Source: Bifidobacterium mizhiense (GTDB lineage Bacteria > Actinomycetota > Actinomycetes > Actinomycetales > Bifidobacteriaceae). From it: 64,000 nucleotides of DNA. This document shows, in pieces, positions 63,201 to 64,000 of this stretch. Positions within the stretch are counted from its first letter, which is position 1, and each line of letters opens with the position of its first letter. The stretch is from contig NZ_BPWE01000001.1 of assembly GCF_020884755.1 (NCBI RefSeq), positions 310,001-374,000 of the forward strand, written 5' to 3'. Made by a program: the position numbers and the translations under genes. The notes below the pieces were generated by a model that did not search any database, was not told the origin of the DNA, and was given only the letters and a program-made list of their open reading frames with translations.

Positions 63201-63981
63201 GCTTGCCTCCATCTGTGCTCAGCGTCAACTCTCTGGCCGCTCGCACCAGGGTCCTGCCCTGTGTGCTGGATGGGCTGCGCAGAATGCTCTGCGTCTGTCC
63301 GCTTTCCACCACTCGCCCTGCATCGAGGATGTAGCAGTAATCGGCAACCCGGGCCAGGACTGAGAAATCATGGGTGATGAACAGCAGGGAGGCCCCGCTC
63401 TGGTCGACCAAGGAGACCAACAGGTCCACAATCTGCCGCTGGGTTATGGCATCCAGGGCCGTGGTCGGCTCGTCTGCCAGAATCAGTCTGGGCTTGGTGA
63501 CCAGGGCTGTGGCTATGGCCGCCCGCTGCTGCTGGCCCCCGGACAGCTCATGCGGATAGGATCCAGCCAGATCCGCATCCAACCCGACCTGGGCCAATAT
63601 CTCCATGACCCGTCTGCGCCGTTCCTGAACGCTCAAGCGATAGTGGCGGCGAAGAGGAAGCTCAACCTGGCTGTAGATTTTCTTGACCGGGTTCAAGGCC
63701 GTGGAAGGATTCTGAAAGATCATGCCTATCCGGGAACCGCGCAGATCCGCCAAGGACCGGTCATCGGAACCGAGAATCTGAAGCCCGTCCACCAGAATGG
63801 ATCCCGAAAGGGAGGCCGTCAGCGGTGCTGTGCCCAGAACGCAGCGGGCGATCATCGACTTTCCGGAGCCTGAGGAGCCGATCAGGCCGACCCGTTGGCC
63901 GTCCCCGACTTTGAGGTCCACCTGGTCGAGAATGGTGCGGCCATTGATAGACAGGCTCAGGCCGTCAATATTCAGCGACAT
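63187..63981 (-). CDS. Peptide/nickel-type ABC ATPase, DppD/OppD-like
   Basis: 264 residues: Walker [35 protein letters not shown], signature [19 protein letters not shown], Walker [17 protein letters not shown] and switch [11 protein letters not shown]. The Met-Ala-Arg-Cys after Walker A matches OppD (SMIARAILG). It lacks the full OppD C-terminal Fe-S/oligopeptide tail, so it is shorter than most. ATG 63981 follows GAGGGAGG. The 19 bases beyond it to the window end are too short to identify the upstream gene. Confidence 0.88.
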   Translation of the reverse strand: MSLNIDGLSLSINGRTILDQVDLKVGDGQRVGLIGSSGSGKSMIARCVLGTAPLTASLSGSILVDGLQILGSDDRSLADLRGSRIGMIFQNPSTALNPVKKIYSQVELPLRRHYRLSVQERRRRVMEILAQVGLDADLAGSYPHELSGGQQQRAAIATALVTKPRLILADEPTTALDAITQRQIVDLLVSLVDQSGASLLFITHDFSVLARVADYCYILDAGRVVESGQTQSILRSPSSTQGRTLVRAARELTLSTDGGKHEDD

Positions 63982-64000
63982 GATTGGCCTCCCTCGCCTG

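Overview
The window looks like a chromosomal segment of a Bifidobacterium. The clues are high GC with strong GGAGG-type ribosome sites, a fused PurL of about 1260 residues, luxS next to recQ, a dnaG-dgt pair, and the non-phosphorylating L-fucose pathway. A membrane-fused copper nitrite reductase would fit the insect-gut (B. asteroides-like) branch. That species-level guess is inference.

Layout. 1-191 holds the tail of a membrane protein, followed on the minus strand by a glycosyltransferase and a methionine ABC importer with two substrate-binding paralogues (188-4971). 5107-15016 is a purine block, purT-purC-purL-purF-purM-purD; purK and purE lie apart on the minus strand (22979-24635). Between them (15013-22909) are envelope and metal genes: an LTA-synthase-like enzyme, an orphan zinc-type binding lipoprotein, a membrane-anchored esterase, an MprF-like DUF2156 protein and a Fur/Zur regulator. 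A DXS-like enzyme (24815-26710) precedes a tRNA-Arg(TCT).

The tRNA-Arg marks the edge of an AT-richer, decayed island (about 26829-30950). It holds integrase remnants, an 11-bp tandem repeat, a 13-G tract and gene fragments. It also holds one intact three-gene operon, 28205-29584, that I read as a tripartite toxin-antitoxin-chaperone (TAC) system: HigB-like toxin, XRE/HigA-like antitoxin and SecB-like chaperone, closed by a perfect 14-bp terminator hairpin. This is the most interesting element of the window.

After the island come a TM2-domain gene split by two in-frame stop codons, the NirK-type nitrite reductase, and a divergent overlapping operon of a putative Fe-S-binding regulator, a ferredoxin and a 3-methyladenine DNA glycosylase. 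Then follow transporters and a nucleoside hydrolase, a GIY-YIG/DUF2075 helicase divergent from a MazG-like pyrophosphohydrolase (possible defence pair), a HAD hydrolase, dnaG, dgt, ohr, alr and a GNAT gene.

50848-57190 is a complete L-fucose module: LacI regulator, fuconate dehydratase, fucose dehydrogenase, FucP symporter, fuconolactonase and KDF aldolase, converting fucose to pyruvate and lactaldehyde. It ends at a 16-bp hairpin facing luxS and recQ. The right end carries a YtrA-type regulator/ABC exporter operon with a perfect 20-bp operator palindrome and two peptide-type ABC ATPases that run off the window edge.
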